The notes: generated from the letters alone by a model not told the origin. A DNA stretch of 64,000 nucleotides from Trichococcus shcherbakoviae (GCF_963666195.1 NZ_OY762653.1:62001-126000), one strand, 5' to 3'; shown: positions 48,268-57,508, counted from the stretch's first letter. Numbers and translations are program-made.

Positions 48268-48651
48268 ATGAAAATAGAACATATCGGTCTTTGGACTGCG
48301 GATTTGGAAAAAATGAAAGAATTTTACTGTGATTTCTTCAAAGCAACGGCAGGTGAAAAGTACCATAATCAGAAATCAGGATTCCAATCCTATTTCTTAT
48401 CCTTCGCGGATGGTGCCAGATTGGAGATCATGCATCGCGAAGATGTAATCAAAGGCTCCCATACAAATGAAATATTAGGCTTCGCGCATCTGGCAATCGC
48501 AGTAGGCAGCAAAGACATAGTTGATGCTTTGACGCAAAAACTGGTGGATGCCGGCTATCCTTTGTTGAGCCCGTGCAGAGTGACCGGCGACGGCTATTAT
48601 GAATCGGTAATCGGCGATCCGGAAGGAAACAGAATCGAAATCACGATTTGA
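48268..48651 (+). CDS. Glyoxalase/VOC-superfamily protein
   Basis: I chose the ATG at 48268 (MKIEHIGLWTADLEKMKEFY), nine bases after GAGGAGG; the upstream in-frame ATG at 48229 precedes the ribosome site. The 127-residue product has two beta-alpha-beta-beta-beta modules with potential metal ligands H (IEHIGL), E (ARLEIMH) and E (GNRIEIT). The family covers lyases, dioxygenases and resistance proteins, so the substrate is open. It is divergent from the LysR gene, and 23 bp precede the HAD gene. Confidence 0.82.
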   Translation: MKIEHIGLWTADLEKMKEFYCDFFKATAGEKYHNQKSGFQSYFLSFADGARLEIMHREDVIKGSHTNEILGFAHLAIAVGSKDIVDALTQKLVDAGYPLLSPCRVTGDGYYESVIGDPEGNRIEITI

Positions 48652-48674
48652 CCATAAAAGATGAGGTGAATTGA

Positions 48675-49511
48675 ATGGATCTGAAAGCGATTGTTTTGGA
48701 CATCGATGGCACGCTGTTGAATGACCAGAAAGAAATCAGCTCGAGAACAAGGGAAGCATTACTGAAAGCGCAAGAATCAGGCGTGAAAGTCGTGTTGGCG
48801 TCCGGGAGGCCGATCTCCGCGATGGAACGGTTCTCGAAGGAACTAAAACTGGATCAGTACCACGGCCTGTTGTTGTCCTACAACGGGGCGTGCGTGACGG
48901 ATTGCGCAACAAATGAGACTTTGTTCAGCCAAAGCATGTCCGACGAAGTGGGCAAGGAAATCCTGGCGCACCTGGCGAACTTTGAAGTGAAGCCGATGGT
49001 CGCGCACAAGGATTACATGTACGTGAACAACGTCTATGACTGCATGATCACCGCACCGCCGCATGGATTGAAGAACATCATCGAGTATGAATCGCGCAGC
49101 GGCAATTTCAAATTGTGCGAAGTGGACAACCTCGCCGAGTTCGTCGATTTCCCGTTGCACAAGATCTTGGTCGCAGGGGAATCGGAATATCTGGAAGCAA
49201 ATTGGAAAGCAATCATGCAGCCGTTCGAAGGCCGCGTGAGCGGGTATTTCTCCGCGCCGTTCTACTTCGAATTCACCGACAAGGGCATCGATAAAGCCTT
49301 TGCGCTGGATAAATCCCTGCAGCCGCTGGGAATCAACAGCGAAAATGTCATTTCATTCGGTGACGGAGAAAACGACACATCGATCATCGCCTACGCAGGG
49401 GTCGGCGTGGCGATGGGCAATGCGATCGACGCCTTGAAAGCGAGCGCGAACGAAATCACGTTGTCCAACAATGAGGACGGCATTGCGCACATGCTTGAAA
49501 GATATCTGTAG
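48675..49511 (+). CDS. Cof-type HAD phosphatase
   Basis: The 278-residue protein has the HAD motifs: nucleophile in VLDIDGTLL, motif II SGRP, and motif IV GDGENDTSII with the following GVAMGNA. The cap is the Cof (type IIB) form found in sugar-phosphate phosphatases such as YidA. Substrates of such enzymes are broad and cannot be predicted here. GAGGTGA sets the start. It is probably co-transcribed with the glyoxalase-fold gene and ends at a clear terminator. Confidence 0.9.
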   Translation: MDLKAIVLDIDGTLLNDQKEISSRTREALLKAQESGVKVVLASGRPISAMERFSKELKLDQYHGLLLSYNGACVTDCATNETLFSQSMSDEVGKEILAHLANFEVKPMVAHKDYMYVNNVYDCMITAPPHGLKNIIEYESRSGNFKLCEVDNLAEFVDFPLHKILVAGESEYLEANWKAIMQPFEGRVSGYFSAPFYFEFTDKGIDKAFALDKSLQPLGINSENVISFGDGENDTSIIAYAGVGVAMGNAIDALKASANEITLSNNEDGIAHMLERYL

Positions 49512-49534
49512 GAACACTCAATAAAATTAGTTGG

Positions 49535-49571
49535 AAAAGCCAGAACCGCTTTTGAGCGCTTCTGGCTTTTT
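49535..49571 (+). terminator. Terminator of the HAD gene
   Basis: AAAGCCAGAA and GCT pair with AGC and TTCTGGCTTT around a TTTG loop, followed by T. Confidence 0.82.
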
Positions 49572-49677
49572 GCCGAACACATATTTTAAGAATTGATTAA
49601 AAGGATAAATATTTATTGTGAAACGATAAATAAAAGGCTAAACTAACAGTAACAAATCCAAATGAGGTGTTGTACAC

Positions 49678-50157
49678 ATGAAACGAGAAACATTCTTTTT
49701 GAAGGCGGTCGTCGTTCTGATGGGGCTTCCGGTAGTAGCGCTATGCATTTTTATTATCCCTGAAATCGCGGCTTTCTTGGTCGAACTGGTCCCAAGCCTT
49801 ACTTATTTGCAATATCCATTTATGATCGGACTGTACGCATCTGCTGGCATCTATTTCGTCGCCCTGCACCAAGTCTTTAAATTGTTGGGCTACATCGATA
49901 AGGACTTGGCTTTTTCCGATTTTACGGTGCAAGTCCTGAAAAACATCAAACTTTGTGCAGCGGCGATCGGCGGGCTGTTCATCCTGTTCATGCCGCTCAT
50001 CTTTATGATGGGTGATATGGATGACGCTCCCGGCATCGTCCTGATAGGCTTGATCATCATTTTCGCCTGCATGGTGATTGCCGTATTTGCCGCTGTCCTT
50101 CAAAAACTCCTGCAAAATGCGATCGCAATCAAGCAAGAAAACGACTATACGATATGA
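49678..50157 (+). CDS. DUF2975 membrane protein
   Basis: The 159-residue protein has four predicted membrane helices (residues about 8-30, 42-65, 95-115 and 122-148) with the DLAFSDFTVQVLKNIKLCA loop typical of DUF2975. Such proteins are commonly encoded directly before a small XRE regulator, as here, where the genes are 10 bp apart. The function is unknown. GAGGTG precedes the ATG. Confidence 0.82.
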   Translation: MKRETFFLKAVVVLMGLPVVALCIFIIPEIAAFLVELVPSLTYLQYPFMIGLYASAGIYFVALHQVFKLLGYIDKDLAFSDFTVQVLKNIKLCAAAIGGLFILFMPLIFMMGDMDDAPGIVLIGLIIIFACMVIAVFAAVLQKLLQNAIAIKQENDYTI

Positions 50158-50167
50158 GGTGTGCAAA

Positions 50168-50386
50168 ATGGCAATAATCATCAATATAGACGTCATGTTG
50201 GCAAAACGAAAAATGAGCGTCACCGAACTGTCACAGCATGTCGGCATCACGATGGCCAATCTCTCCATCCTGAAAACCGGGAAAGCGAAGGCGATCCGCT
50301 TCTCGACCTTGGAAGCCATCTGCAAAGCCTTGGACTGCCAACCCGGGGATATTTTGGAATACCGAGAGGATGAAGAAGAGGAATAG
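50168..50386 (+). CDS. Small XRE/Cro-type DNA-binding regulator
   Basis: The protein of 72 residues is almost entirely a helix-turn-helix domain: MLAKRKMSVTELSQHVGITMANLSILKTGKAKAIRFSTLEAICKALDC. I chose the ATG at 50168 (MAIIINIDVMLAKRK) with GAGGTG upstream; the longer frame starting at 50078 overlaps the DUF2975 gene with no support. It resembles the YozG-type partners of DUF2975 proteins. The pair may form a small autoregulated module. Confidence 0.88.
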   Translation: MAIIINIDVMLAKRKMSVTELSQHVGITMANLSILKTGKAKAIRFSTLEAICKALDCQPGDILEYREDEEEE

Positions 50387-50493
50387 CGATGCTGCGCCCA
50401 CATAACCTGGAAATACAGGGGAAACCCTTAGTCCGACATAGTGCGAACATTCACAATCCGTGGTAAAATAGTAAGAAAAATGGAGGTTTTACC

Positions 50494-51270
50494 ATGGCAA
50501 GATATGAAGAACAACGCAATTTTCTGAAGTCGGATTTCAAAACATTCAGCGCGATCGAAACGGATAAACAAAAGGGGATTCCGCAACCACCCAACGTCAA
50601 AGCCTACGATGCGGATGCGGAAATCGTGGACTTGCCTGCCGTCGACGGCGGGGTTGTGAAGAAGGAGAACATCTACGAAATCATCAAAGAAAGAAGAAGC
50701 GTCCGCCACTATGCGAAAAATGCGCTCACGATAGATGAACTTTCCTACCTATTGTGGAGCACGCAGGCCATCACCGGTACCAACAGATCAGGCATCACTT
50801 TCCGCACGGTTCCCTGCAGCGGAGGGACGCATTCGTTTGAGACCTATCTGTTCATCCTCAATGTGGATGGGTTGAAGAAGGGCGTATACCGTTATTTGGC
50901 GGATTGCCATAAACTATTGTACCTGAGCGAAGTCAACGACATCGATGAACAGGTCGACAAAATGACGCTCGATCAGCCATTCGTGCCGAATTTCGCCAAA
51001 CGCGCGTCGGTCATCTTCTCATGGAGCTGCATCCCGTACCGTTCGGAATGGAAGTACGACATCACCGCGCACAAAAAAATCCTGATCGACATCGGCGCAG
51101 TCATGGAAAACCTGTACCTGACAAGCGAATCAATCGATGCCGGTACTTGCGCATTGGGTATCTACGACCAGGACATGGTCGATGAACTGCTGCATTTGGA
51201 CGGCGATGATGAATTCACGATCTTCCTGGCGGCTGTCGGGAAGAAAGTGGAGAAGAAAGAACGCAGCTAA
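50494..51270 (+). CDS. SagB-type nitroreductase/dehydrogenase family protein
   Basis: The 258-residue protein contains the FMN-dependent nitroreductase fold with IIKERRSVRHYAKNALTIDELSYLLWSTQAITG, typical of SagB/ThcOx proteins. In toxin biosynthesis SagB oxidises azolines, but no SagC/SagD cyclodehydratase genes lie nearby, so this is more likely a stand-alone oxidoreductase. GGAGG precedes the ATG. It follows the XRE gene by 107 bp and has its own terminator. Confidence 0.85.
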   Translation: MARYEEQRNFLKSDFKTFSAIETDKQKGIPQPPNVKAYDADAEIVDLPAVDGGVVKKENIYEIIKERRSVRHYAKNALTIDELSYLLWSTQAITGTNRSGITFRTVPCSGGTHSFETYLFILNVDGLKKGVYRYLADCHKLLYLSEVNDIDEQVDKMTLDQPFVPNFAKRASVIFSWSCIPYRSEWKYDITAHKKILIDIGAVMENLYLTSESIDAGTCALGIYDQDMVDELLHLDGDDEFTIFLAAVGKKVEKKERS

Positions 51271-51288
51271 ATCATCATAGTATCGGGA

Positions 51289-51320
51289 AGAAACTCTATT
51301 AATTGGGGTTTCTTTTTTTG
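51289..51320 (+). terminator. Terminator of the SagB-type gene
   Basis: GAAACTC pairs with GGGTTTC around a 9-base loop, followed by TTTTTTT. Confidence 0.75.
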
Positions 51321-51560
51321 CGGCTTGAAGGAGGGCAGATTACCCGGTGAGGAGCCATTCAGCGAGAACTAACTGCAAAATCAAGCCGGAATTCCCGACG
51401 AAGACCGCTTCATCGGGAATTCGCATCGAAATTGGACAGATATCCCCGGCGAGGTTCCGCCCATAGGGAAATCAGCCTTGGATAGCATGGCATCCAGGCC
51501 ATAAGTGACTTGGAAGGTTGCGATCGCGTTGCTGGAACCGCCCATGAGACGCAAATCTAA
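51321..51560. other. Non-coding region with a palindrome and a short coding-like minus-strand frame
   Basis: GAATTCCCGA pairs with TCGGGAATTC at 51389-51422. On the minus strand 51545-51381 an open frame of 54 codons reads MGGSSNAIATFQVTYGLDAMLSK and onward. It has no clear ribosome site and looks like a gene remnant; the family was not recognised. CCCGGYGAGG occurs twice (near 51340 and 51443). Confidence 0.4.
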
Positions 51561-51608
51561 TCAAAAAGCGGAATCACTGTCTAATGAAACAGTGATTCCG
51601 CTTTTTGA
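51561..51608. terminator. Bidirectional terminator at the 3' end of the GNAT gene
   Basis: A perfect 20-bp stem (51561-51580 with 51589-51608; arms contain GCGGAATCACTGT) directly follows the minus-strand gene stop. Confidence 0.88.
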
Positions 51609-51610
51609 TT

Positions 51611-51886
51611 CTATTCTATTACATCTGCGTAAAGTGAGCTGTTTCGTTCGAGCATGCCTTTGGCGAAAGGGCAGCGAGGGATAATTTTTTTATTTTCCTC
51701 CCGTGCCATTTTCACCACGCGATCAACCAGTTGTGCGGCAATTCCCTGGCCACGGTAATCGTCATTCACAAAGGTACGGTCGATGCTGATCATGTTGTTG
51801 TCTGCAATGGAATAGCTAATTTCACAGATTAGGTTTTCGTTTTCGTCGTTTTTGTAGAAACATGAGTCGCCGCTATCAAAGTTCAT
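51611..51886 (-). CDS. GNAT-family N-acetyltransferase (short form)
   Basis: The 91-residue protein carries the core acetyl-CoA binding motif of short GNAT enzymes: DRTFVNDDYRGQGIAAQLVDRVVKMARE, followed by PRCPFAKGMLERN. This matches the YjdJ/Gcn5-like single-domain family that uses a C-terminal Cys or small acceptors. The substrate is unknown. AAGGAGATC lies before the ATG on the minus strand. It is a single gene between two non-coding regions. Confidence 0.85.
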   Translation of the reverse strand: MNFDSGDSCFYKNDENENLICEISYSIADNNMISIDRTFVNDDYRGQGIAAQLVDRVVKMAREENKKIIPRCPFAKGMLERNSSLYADVIE

Positions 51887-52187
51887 TGTCTGATCTCCTT
51901 TTTATTTTTGATGTATTTACAGCATTAGATATCCATTTTCCATTTCATATTATTCTTGCGGTTGAGTCCAGTCAAGAGATTAGTCTTGAAAAGATAGTCA
52001 TGACGAAAAGAAACTTCTTCTTGTAAATTATCAATGTAAAGGTATACAATAAAAAAATATTGTATAGGGAATTAAATGTTATAATCGTTGAGACATGAGT
52101 TGGGTACAGCTCCGTTCAAAATTTCTTAATCTGTGGTGTGACCGACCTTCCATGGTCGATTTTTGATAGCAAGAAAGGGGAAATGAT
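51887..52187. other. Divergent intergenic region before the subtilase gene
   Basis: No gene is seen. Near 52140-52168 a short hairpin, GACC with GGTC followed by GATTTTT, lies just before the subtilase ribosome site (AAAGGGGAAATG). TATACAAT-like sequence at 52034-52041 may be a -10 element for a distant start. Confidence 0.4.
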
Positions 52188-54083
52188 ATGTTTTCGAAAA
52201 GATTTTATGCAGTCCTATTAACATTTTTGTTCATTTTTAACTATACATCAATAACTACTGAGGCAATGGCATCCCAATCACCAGCCCAGACAGCCGCAAC
52301 CCCGAATAACTCGGCCGATTTTCAGGATGTCATTGTACGGTTTAAAGACAAACCTGGTCAGGCGGAATTGCATGCATTTAAGGGGCTAGGTGGCGATGTC
52401 AACAGTGTTTTCACCATTATTCCTGCGATTTCCGGAAGACTTCCGGCGAAAGCCATCGAAGCCCTGAAAAACAATCCGCAAGTGGAAGTAGTCGAATTGG
52501 ATTACACTGTGCAAGCACTTGAATATTCGTCAGAAAACGAGCTTGGGAATAGTTGGGGCGCCGATCATATCAACGCCGATGCAGCTCTTGCAGCTGGTTA
52601 TTCTGGCGAAGGTGTCAAGGTCGCCGTTTTGGACTCCGGAGTGAACTTCAATCACTTTGACCTTCGGGATAACTTTGACTCTTCCGCAAATGAATTAGGC
52701 TACGATTTTGTTTCGGATGATTTCTTCCCCGAGGATGTTTATGGGCATGGTACCCATGTAGCAGGAATACTTGCTGCAGCGAGCAACGGATTTGGGGTTG
52801 TCGGCGTTGCACCAAACGCACAGATAGTGGCACTCAGAGTTCTGGATGACAATGGGGAAGGTACCGCAAGCAGGATCATCGAAGCGCTGCAGTGGATTCA
52901 GAATTATAATGCCGCGCATCCCGATTCTCCGATACGCATCACAAATAATAGTTATGGCACCGGATCCAATTCGTCACAGCTTGAGGCAGCTTTTGATGTG
53001 TTGGGCAGCTCCGGGGTTCTGCATATAGGCTCTGCAGGCAACGACGGGAGTGCCGCGGGCAACGGTAATAATGTCAGTTATCCTGCTAAATATGAATCGG
53101 TAGTAGCAGTTGCGGCTCTCGACAAAAACAATCTGCGGGCCAGTTTTTCTAGCACGGGCGCAGACGTTGAAATAGCTGCTCCTGGTGTATCAATTCTTTC
53201 GACATGGAAAGACGGCACCAACTTTGCGGGCCCGCAGCCGTTTTCGTTCGCAGGTTACGCAGGCGAGTACTTCATAGAAGCAAATGGAACATCAATGGCT
53301 GCACCTCATGTCGCAGGCGTTGCAGCTTTGCTGATGGCATCTGATGCGAACTATACTGCGGAGGCAGTCCGCAATAAAATGAATGGCACAGCTTTGGATT
53401 TGGGGGGAATCGGTAAGGATAAATTATACGGTTACGGAATGGTGGACGCTTCCTCAGCGCTAGGTATTGGGGTTGTCGCTAATAATCCCCCCGTCGCTTA
53501 TGGCCAAACTGTTGATACCACGCAAAACACCTCTGTAGCAATCACGCTCATCGCTGCAGATCCAGACGGTGATCCACTGACCTATACGATTGCGTCAGCT
53601 CCGGCAAATGGAATTGTGAGTGGTACAGGACCAGATATCACCTATACACCGAACGCCGACTTCACAGGCGCGGATACCTTCGCGTATGAAGTAACAGACG
53701 GCGCAGGCTCTACTGCCACTGCAACAGTAACCGTAAATGTTGAACCTACAGTTACGCCTACAAGGACAGTTGATTTGGTTGTCGAGATGAGCGCTGTAAC
53801 CAGAAAAATTAACAAAATAAATTATGTATGGGCTACAGCCAAAGTGAAGGTCCTGGAAGCCGGTGCCCAAGTAGCTGATGCAACTGTCACCGGCCATTGG
53901 GAAGAAACAACTACAGGTCCTGATTCCGGGAGCACTGGAAAAAACGGGACGGTATCCTTCACTTCCGAAAAATTAATCCAGTCGACTGAACAACAAACAT
54001 TCACTTTTGTTGTCGATAATGTCGTTATAGGAGATGTCAACTGTACTCTTAGCGGTCAGACGACAAATTCGATAATGAAATGA
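52188..54083 (+). CDS. Secreted subtilisin-like serine protease with a cadherin-like tail
   Basis: The 631-residue preproprotein has a signal peptide (residues 1 to ~28), an inhibitor I9 propeptide (~46-108) and an S8 domain with catalytic Asp149 (VAVLDSG), His187 (GHGTHVAG) and Ser369 (NGTSMAAPHV). It then has a cadherin/VCBS-like Ig domain (~435-520, DPDGDPLTYTIASAPANG) and a C-terminal beta domain. No LPXTG anchor or membrane helix is seen at the C-terminus, so it is released or held non-covalently. It is probably a degradative exoprotease, in keeping with the peptide transporters in this genome. Confidence 0.93.
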   Translation: MFSKRFYAVLLTFLFIFNYTSITTEAMASQSPAQTAATPNNSADFQDVIVRFKDKPGQAELHAFKGLGGDVNSVFTIIPAISGRLPAKAIEALKNNPQVEVVELDYTVQALEYSSENELGNSWGADHINADAALAAGYSGEGVKVAVLDSGVNFNHFDLRDNFDSSANELGYDFVSDDFFPEDVYGHGTHVAGILAAASNGFGVVGVAPNAQIVALRVLDDNGEGTASRIIEALQWIQNYNAAHPDSPIRITNNSYGTGSNSSQLEAAFDVLGSSGVLHIGSAGNDGSAAGNGNNVSYPAKYESVVAVAALDKNNLRASFSSTGADVEIAAPGVSILSTWKDGTNFAGPQPFSFAGYAGEYFIEANGTSMAAPHVAGVAALLMASDANYTAEAVRNKMNGTALDLGGIGKDKLYGYGMVDASSALGIGVVANNPPVAYGQTVDTTQNTSVAITLIAADPDGDPLTYTIASAPANGIVSGTGPDITYTPNADFTGADTFAYEVTDGAGSTATATVTVNVEPTVTPTRTVDLVVEMSAVTRKINKINYVWATAKVKVLEAGAQVADATVTGHWEETTTGPDSGSTGKNGTVSFTSEKLIQSTEQQTFTFVVDNVVIGDVNCTLSGQTTNSIMK

Positions 54084-54526
54084 TACAACATCCAGCCATC
54101 CTTGATGGGGAATAGCTGGACATTCATGGCAACAAAGCTAATCAAAAGACTTGAACCTTTACTTGCAGAGGATTCAAGTCTTTTTTGCTTCGTTCAGCCA
54201 ACTCACTTTACCCAAAAAGATGACCAGAGTAGCATTTGGCTGTTCGGTAAAACCTATCACCTGTGTTCGTTTCTGCGTAATATTCATTTATTGGCAGTCA
54301 TGATACCATATGTGAATAGAAACTCAATGTAAAAAATACGACAGAAAATTGCTGGTTTAATCATCTTTTTACAGAAATAATGTCTTGGTATATTGAAACA
54401 AACAAACAGTAAAAGCTGACAAAGGCGCTAAAGTAATCGTTGCTTCTTAAAATATCGGGAAGTTTTTTATTTATGAGGTGATAATCAGAAACTGTTAAAA
54501 AAGCAAGAAAGGATTGGAGGTAAATA
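54084..54526. other. Intergenic region between subtilase and amino-acid ABC operon
   Basis: It contains a terminator at 54144-54186 and otherwise no convincing gene. Short frames here lack ribosome sites. The amino-acid operon promoter must lie in the right-hand 250 bp but no consensus pair was found. Confidence 0.5.
54144..54186 (+). terminator. Terminator downstream of the subtilase gene
   Basis: AAAAGACTTGAA pairs with TTCAAGTCTTTT, followed by TT. Confidence 0.85.
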
Positions 54527-55186
54527 ATGGACTTGGATTTTATAAGAAAGGCTATCCCCATGTACCAGGAAGCAGCCTTCCTTGTGTTGCGCTTGGGTGG
54601 GATTGGGATCATCTTTGCCTTTATCATCGGCCTAATTGTCAGCATCGTGCGCTATTATAAACTGCCTGTGTTGTCGCAGGTTTTTGAAGGATACATCGAA
54701 TTATCACGCAACACCCCATTGATGATCCAGTTGTTTGTTCTGTATTTTGGCTTGCCGCAAGTGGGTATCCATTTAAGCGCTGAAGTCTGCGGCATATTGG
54801 GGTTGACCTTTTTGGGAGGCAGCTATTTCGCGGAAGCGATAAGAGGTGGTTTGGAATCCGTCCCGAATATACAGATGGAATCAGCGTCCAGTCTGGGATT
54901 GTCAAACACGCAAACTTTCCTGTACGTTATTTTCCCACAGGCAATCGCAAATTCCTTTCCCAGTATTGGCGCGAACATCATATTTTTGCTGAAAGAAACC
55001 TCCGTGTTCAGCGCAATCGCATTAGCTGACCTAGTTTTTGTCGCGAAAGATATCATGGGATTGTATTACAAGACCAATGAAGCGCTGTTCTTGATGGTCA
55101 CAACTTACCTGGTGTTTTTATTGCCGATATCCCTTTTGATCCACTTCATCGAAAGGAGGTTGCGTTTTGCAGGATTCGGGAATTAA
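54527..55186 (+). CDS. Polar amino-acid ABC transporter permease (first)
   Basis: The 219-residue permease has about five membrane helices and the HisM/GlnP family signature ELSRNTPLMIQLFVLYFGLPQ, plus an EAA-type loop (GGLESVPNIQMESASSLGLSNTQTF). GGAGG sets the ATG. It overlaps the next permease gene by 20 bases. The two permeases probably form a heterodimer, driven by the ATPase at 55832. Confidence 0.9.
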   Translation: MDLDFIRKAIPMYQEAAFLVLRLGGIGIIFAFIIGLIVSIVRYYKLPVLSQVFEGYIELSRNTPLMIQLFVLYFGLPQVGIHLSAEVCGILGLTFLGGSYFAEAIRGGLESVPNIQMESASSLGLSNTQTFLYVIFPQAIANSFPSIGANIIFLLKETSVFSAIALADLVFVAKDIMGLYYKTNEALFLMVTTYLVFLLPISLLIHFIERRLRFAGFGN

Positions 55187-55844
55187 CATTTTATTCGAAG
55201 GTCAAAATCTGCAACGTATCTTGGAAGGACTTGGGCAAACAATTTTTGTGGCAATCATGGCAGTCATGCTGTCATTCGCATTGGGACTCTTGGTTGGAAT
55301 GCTCATGACAAGCAGAAATATCGTTGTTCGGTTCGTCACAAGATTCTATCTTGAAGTCGTTCGGATTGTACCCGTATTGGTGATGCTGTACATCCTGTAC
55401 TTCGGCCTTACGCGTTGGACAGGGATTCATATCGATAACAGGGTGATTGCCATTTTCGTGTTTACGTTTTGGGGAACAGCTGAAATGGCCGACATCGTCA
55501 GAGCATCTGTCACTTCCATCCCTAAAATCCAATGGGAAAGCGGCCAAGCATTGGGATTGGCTAGCGGTCAACTCTACTTGTACGTCATTATTCCCCAGAC
55601 AGTACGGCGCATCGTTCCACCGGCCATCAACTTGGCTACCAGGATGGTGAAAACGACAGCGCTGTTGCCGTTGATAGGGATTATTGAAGTCATCAAGGTC
55701 GGACAGCAAGTGATTGAAGTATCCGTGAAGGACTATCCGAGTGCTTCCTTCTGGATCTATGGGTTGATCTTCTTCCTGTACTTCATCGTCTGTTACCCGT
55801 TATCGAAATTATCCAAAAAATTGGAATTGAAATGGCAAGAGTGA
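55167..55844 (+). CDS. Polar amino-acid ABC transporter permease (second)
   Basis: The 225-residue permease shows the family signature EVVRIVPVLVMLYILYFGL and EAA-type loop ASVTSIPKIQWESGQALGLASGQLY. It overlaps both neighbours, with AAAGGAGG in the preceding gene before its TTG or ATG-proximal start. The frame as taken begins with TTG at 55167, giving MQDSGINILFEG, which follows AGGAGG well. Substrate specificity is not visible from sequence. Confidence 0.88.
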   Translation: MQDSGINILFEGQNLQRILEGLGQTIFVAIMAVMLSFALGLLVGMLMTSRNIVVRFVTRFYLEVVRIVPVLVMLYILYFGLTRWTGIHIDNRVIAIFVFTFWGTAEMADIVRASVTSIPKIQWESGQALGLASGQLYLYVIIPQTVRRIVPPAINLATRMVKTTALLPLIGIIEVIKVGQQVIEVSVKDYPSASFWIYGLIFFLYFIVCYPLSKLSKKLELKWQE

Positions 55845-56605
55845 GAAGGGGTGAAGAAACATTGGGAAGTCCAATATTAAAGCTGAAACATGTAAATAAA
55901 TATTACGGAGAAACTCAGGCCTTGGCTGATATCCAATTGGATGTAGCCAAAGGAGAAGTTGTGACCATCATCGGACAATCAGGTTGCGGCAAATCGACTG
56001 CCCTGCGCTGCATCAATGGTCTGGAGAAAATTCAGTCCGGCAGCATCTTGCTGGATGGAAAAGAGATAGCCGCAGCAGGGATGAATTGGAAAGAAGTCAG
56101 GCAGAAAATCGGAATGGTCTTTCAAAAGTATGATCTGTTTCCGCACATGACAGTTCTTGATAATGTCCTATTGGCTCCTTTAAAAGTTCAAAAACGCAAG
56201 AAAGAGGAGGCAGCCGAAGAAGCCATTGCGTTGCTGAAACGGGTTGGTCTGGAAGATAAAGCGCATAGCTTCCCGAGGCAGTTGTCCGGCGGGCAGCAGC
56301 AACGGGTTGCAATCGTGCGTGCGTTGATGACGCACCCGGAAATCATGCTCTTCGATGAAGTGACGGCGGCGCTCGATCCCGAGATGATCAGGGAAGTCCT
56401 GAACGTCCTCCTCGATCTGGCAAAAGACGGCATGACGATGCTGATCGTCACCCATGAAATGGCTTTTGCGGAGGCAGTCAGCGATAAAATCGTCTTTATG
56501 GAAAAAGGGAACATTGTTGAAATTTCTGAGGATCCGAAAGCTTTTTTCACGCAGCCACAATCGCAAAGGGCTAACGAATTCATCAACACATTCAGGTTTC
56601 AATAG
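55832..56605 (+). CDS. Polar amino-acid ABC transporter ATPase
   Basis: The 257-residue ATPase has Walker A GQSGCGKST, signature LSGGQQQR, Walker B IMLFDEVTAALDPE and switch VTHEMAFA. The longest frame begins at the ATG at 55832, overlapping the permease by 13 bases. A TTG at 55862 with AAGGGGTGA eight bases upstream is an equally good start and would give a 247-residue protein closer to the family norm. It powers uptake with the two upstream permeases. Confidence 0.9.
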   Translation: MARVRRGEETLGSPILKLKHVNKYYGETQALADIQLDVAKGEVVTIIGQSGCGKSTALRCINGLEKIQSGSILLDGKEIAAAGMNWKEVRQKIGMVFQKYDLFPHMTVLDNVLLAPLKVQKRKKEEAAEEAIALLKRVGLEDKAHSFPRQLSGGQQQRVAIVRALMTHPEIMLFDEVTAALDPEMIREVLNVLLDLAKDGMTMLIVTHEMAFAEAVSDKIVFMEKGNIVEISEDPKAFFTQPQSQRANEFINTFRFQ

Positions 56606-56644
56606 AAAGACAATATATAGGAAAAAACAATGGAGGAATGAAGA

Positions 56645-57508
56645 ATGAAAAACAAATTTATCAAATCATTGGCTATATTATCAGCGACAGTGGGGCTAGC
56701 GGCTTGCGGCGCGGGTGCAACAAATGATTCTTCAGAAGGCTCCGTTGCCAATATTGAAGATAAAACAACAGTGGACACAATCAAAGAAAATGACGTCATC
56801 CGCATCGGTGTTTTCGGCGACAAACCGCCGTTCAGTTATGTGGATGCGAACGGAGACAACCAAGGCTTCGACGTTGAGATTTCCAAAAAAATCGCAGAAG
56901 ATCTGCTAGGGGACTCTTCAAAAATCGAATGGGTCATCACAGAAGCAGCAAACCGAGTGGAGTATCTGGAAACAGGCAAGGTTGACCTGATGATGGCCAA
57001 CTTCACCGTCACACCGGAACGTGCAGAAGTAGTGGACTTCGCCAACCCATATATGAAAGTATCCATTGGAATCGTTTCTCCAGAAGGGGATGTCATCACA
57101 GATGTTTCTCAATTGGAAGGCAAACAATTGATCGTCAACAAAGGAACAACAGCTGAAGCATACTTCAGAGAAAATTACCCTGACATCGAGCTATTGGTCT
57201 ATGAACAAAATACAGAAACTTTCCAAGCCTTATTGGATGGCCGTGCCGCCGCTTTGGCACACGACAATACCTTGATCTTCGGTTGGATCAAAGACAATCC
57301 TGGCTTTGTGGCAGGCGTTGAAGCCATCGGGAACGAAGATACCATCGCGCCAGCAGTAGCTAAAGGCAACACCGCGTTGTTGGAATGGGTGAATGCAGAG
57401 ATTGATACGTTGAATGAAAGTGGCTTTATCGCAGAAGCATACGAAAAGACATTAGCCCCAGCATTCAGCTCCGATATTGATCCTGCATCCGTCCTGATAA
57501 ATCAATAA
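56645..57508 (+). CDS. Polar amino-acid ABC transporter substrate-binding lipoprotein
   Basis: The 287-residue protein has lipobox LAAC and a family 3 solute-binding domain: VIRIGVFGDKPPFSYVDANGDNQGFDVEISKKIAEDL, then NFTVTPERAEVVDFANPY. It is anchored outside the membrane and delivers an amino acid to the permeases. GGAGGAATGA precedes the ATG. It is last in a four-gene operon (permease, permease, ATPase, receptor). The PFSYVDANGDNQGFDVE region is common in glutamine/cystine-type receptors, but I cannot assign the ligand. Confidence 0.9.
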   Translation: MKNKFIKSLAILSATVGLAACGAGATNDSSEGSVANIEDKTTVDTIKENDVIRIGVFGDKPPFSYVDANGDNQGFDVEISKKIAEDLLGDSSKIEWVITEAANRVEYLETGKVDLMMANFTVTPERAEVVDFANPYMKVSIGIVSPEGDVITDVSQLEGKQLIVNKGTTAEAYFRENYPDIELLVYEQNTETFQALLDGRAAALAHDNTLIFGWIKDNPGFVAGVEAIGNEDTIAPAVAKGNTALLEWVNAEIDTLNESGFIAEAYEKTLAPAFSSDIDPASVLINQ

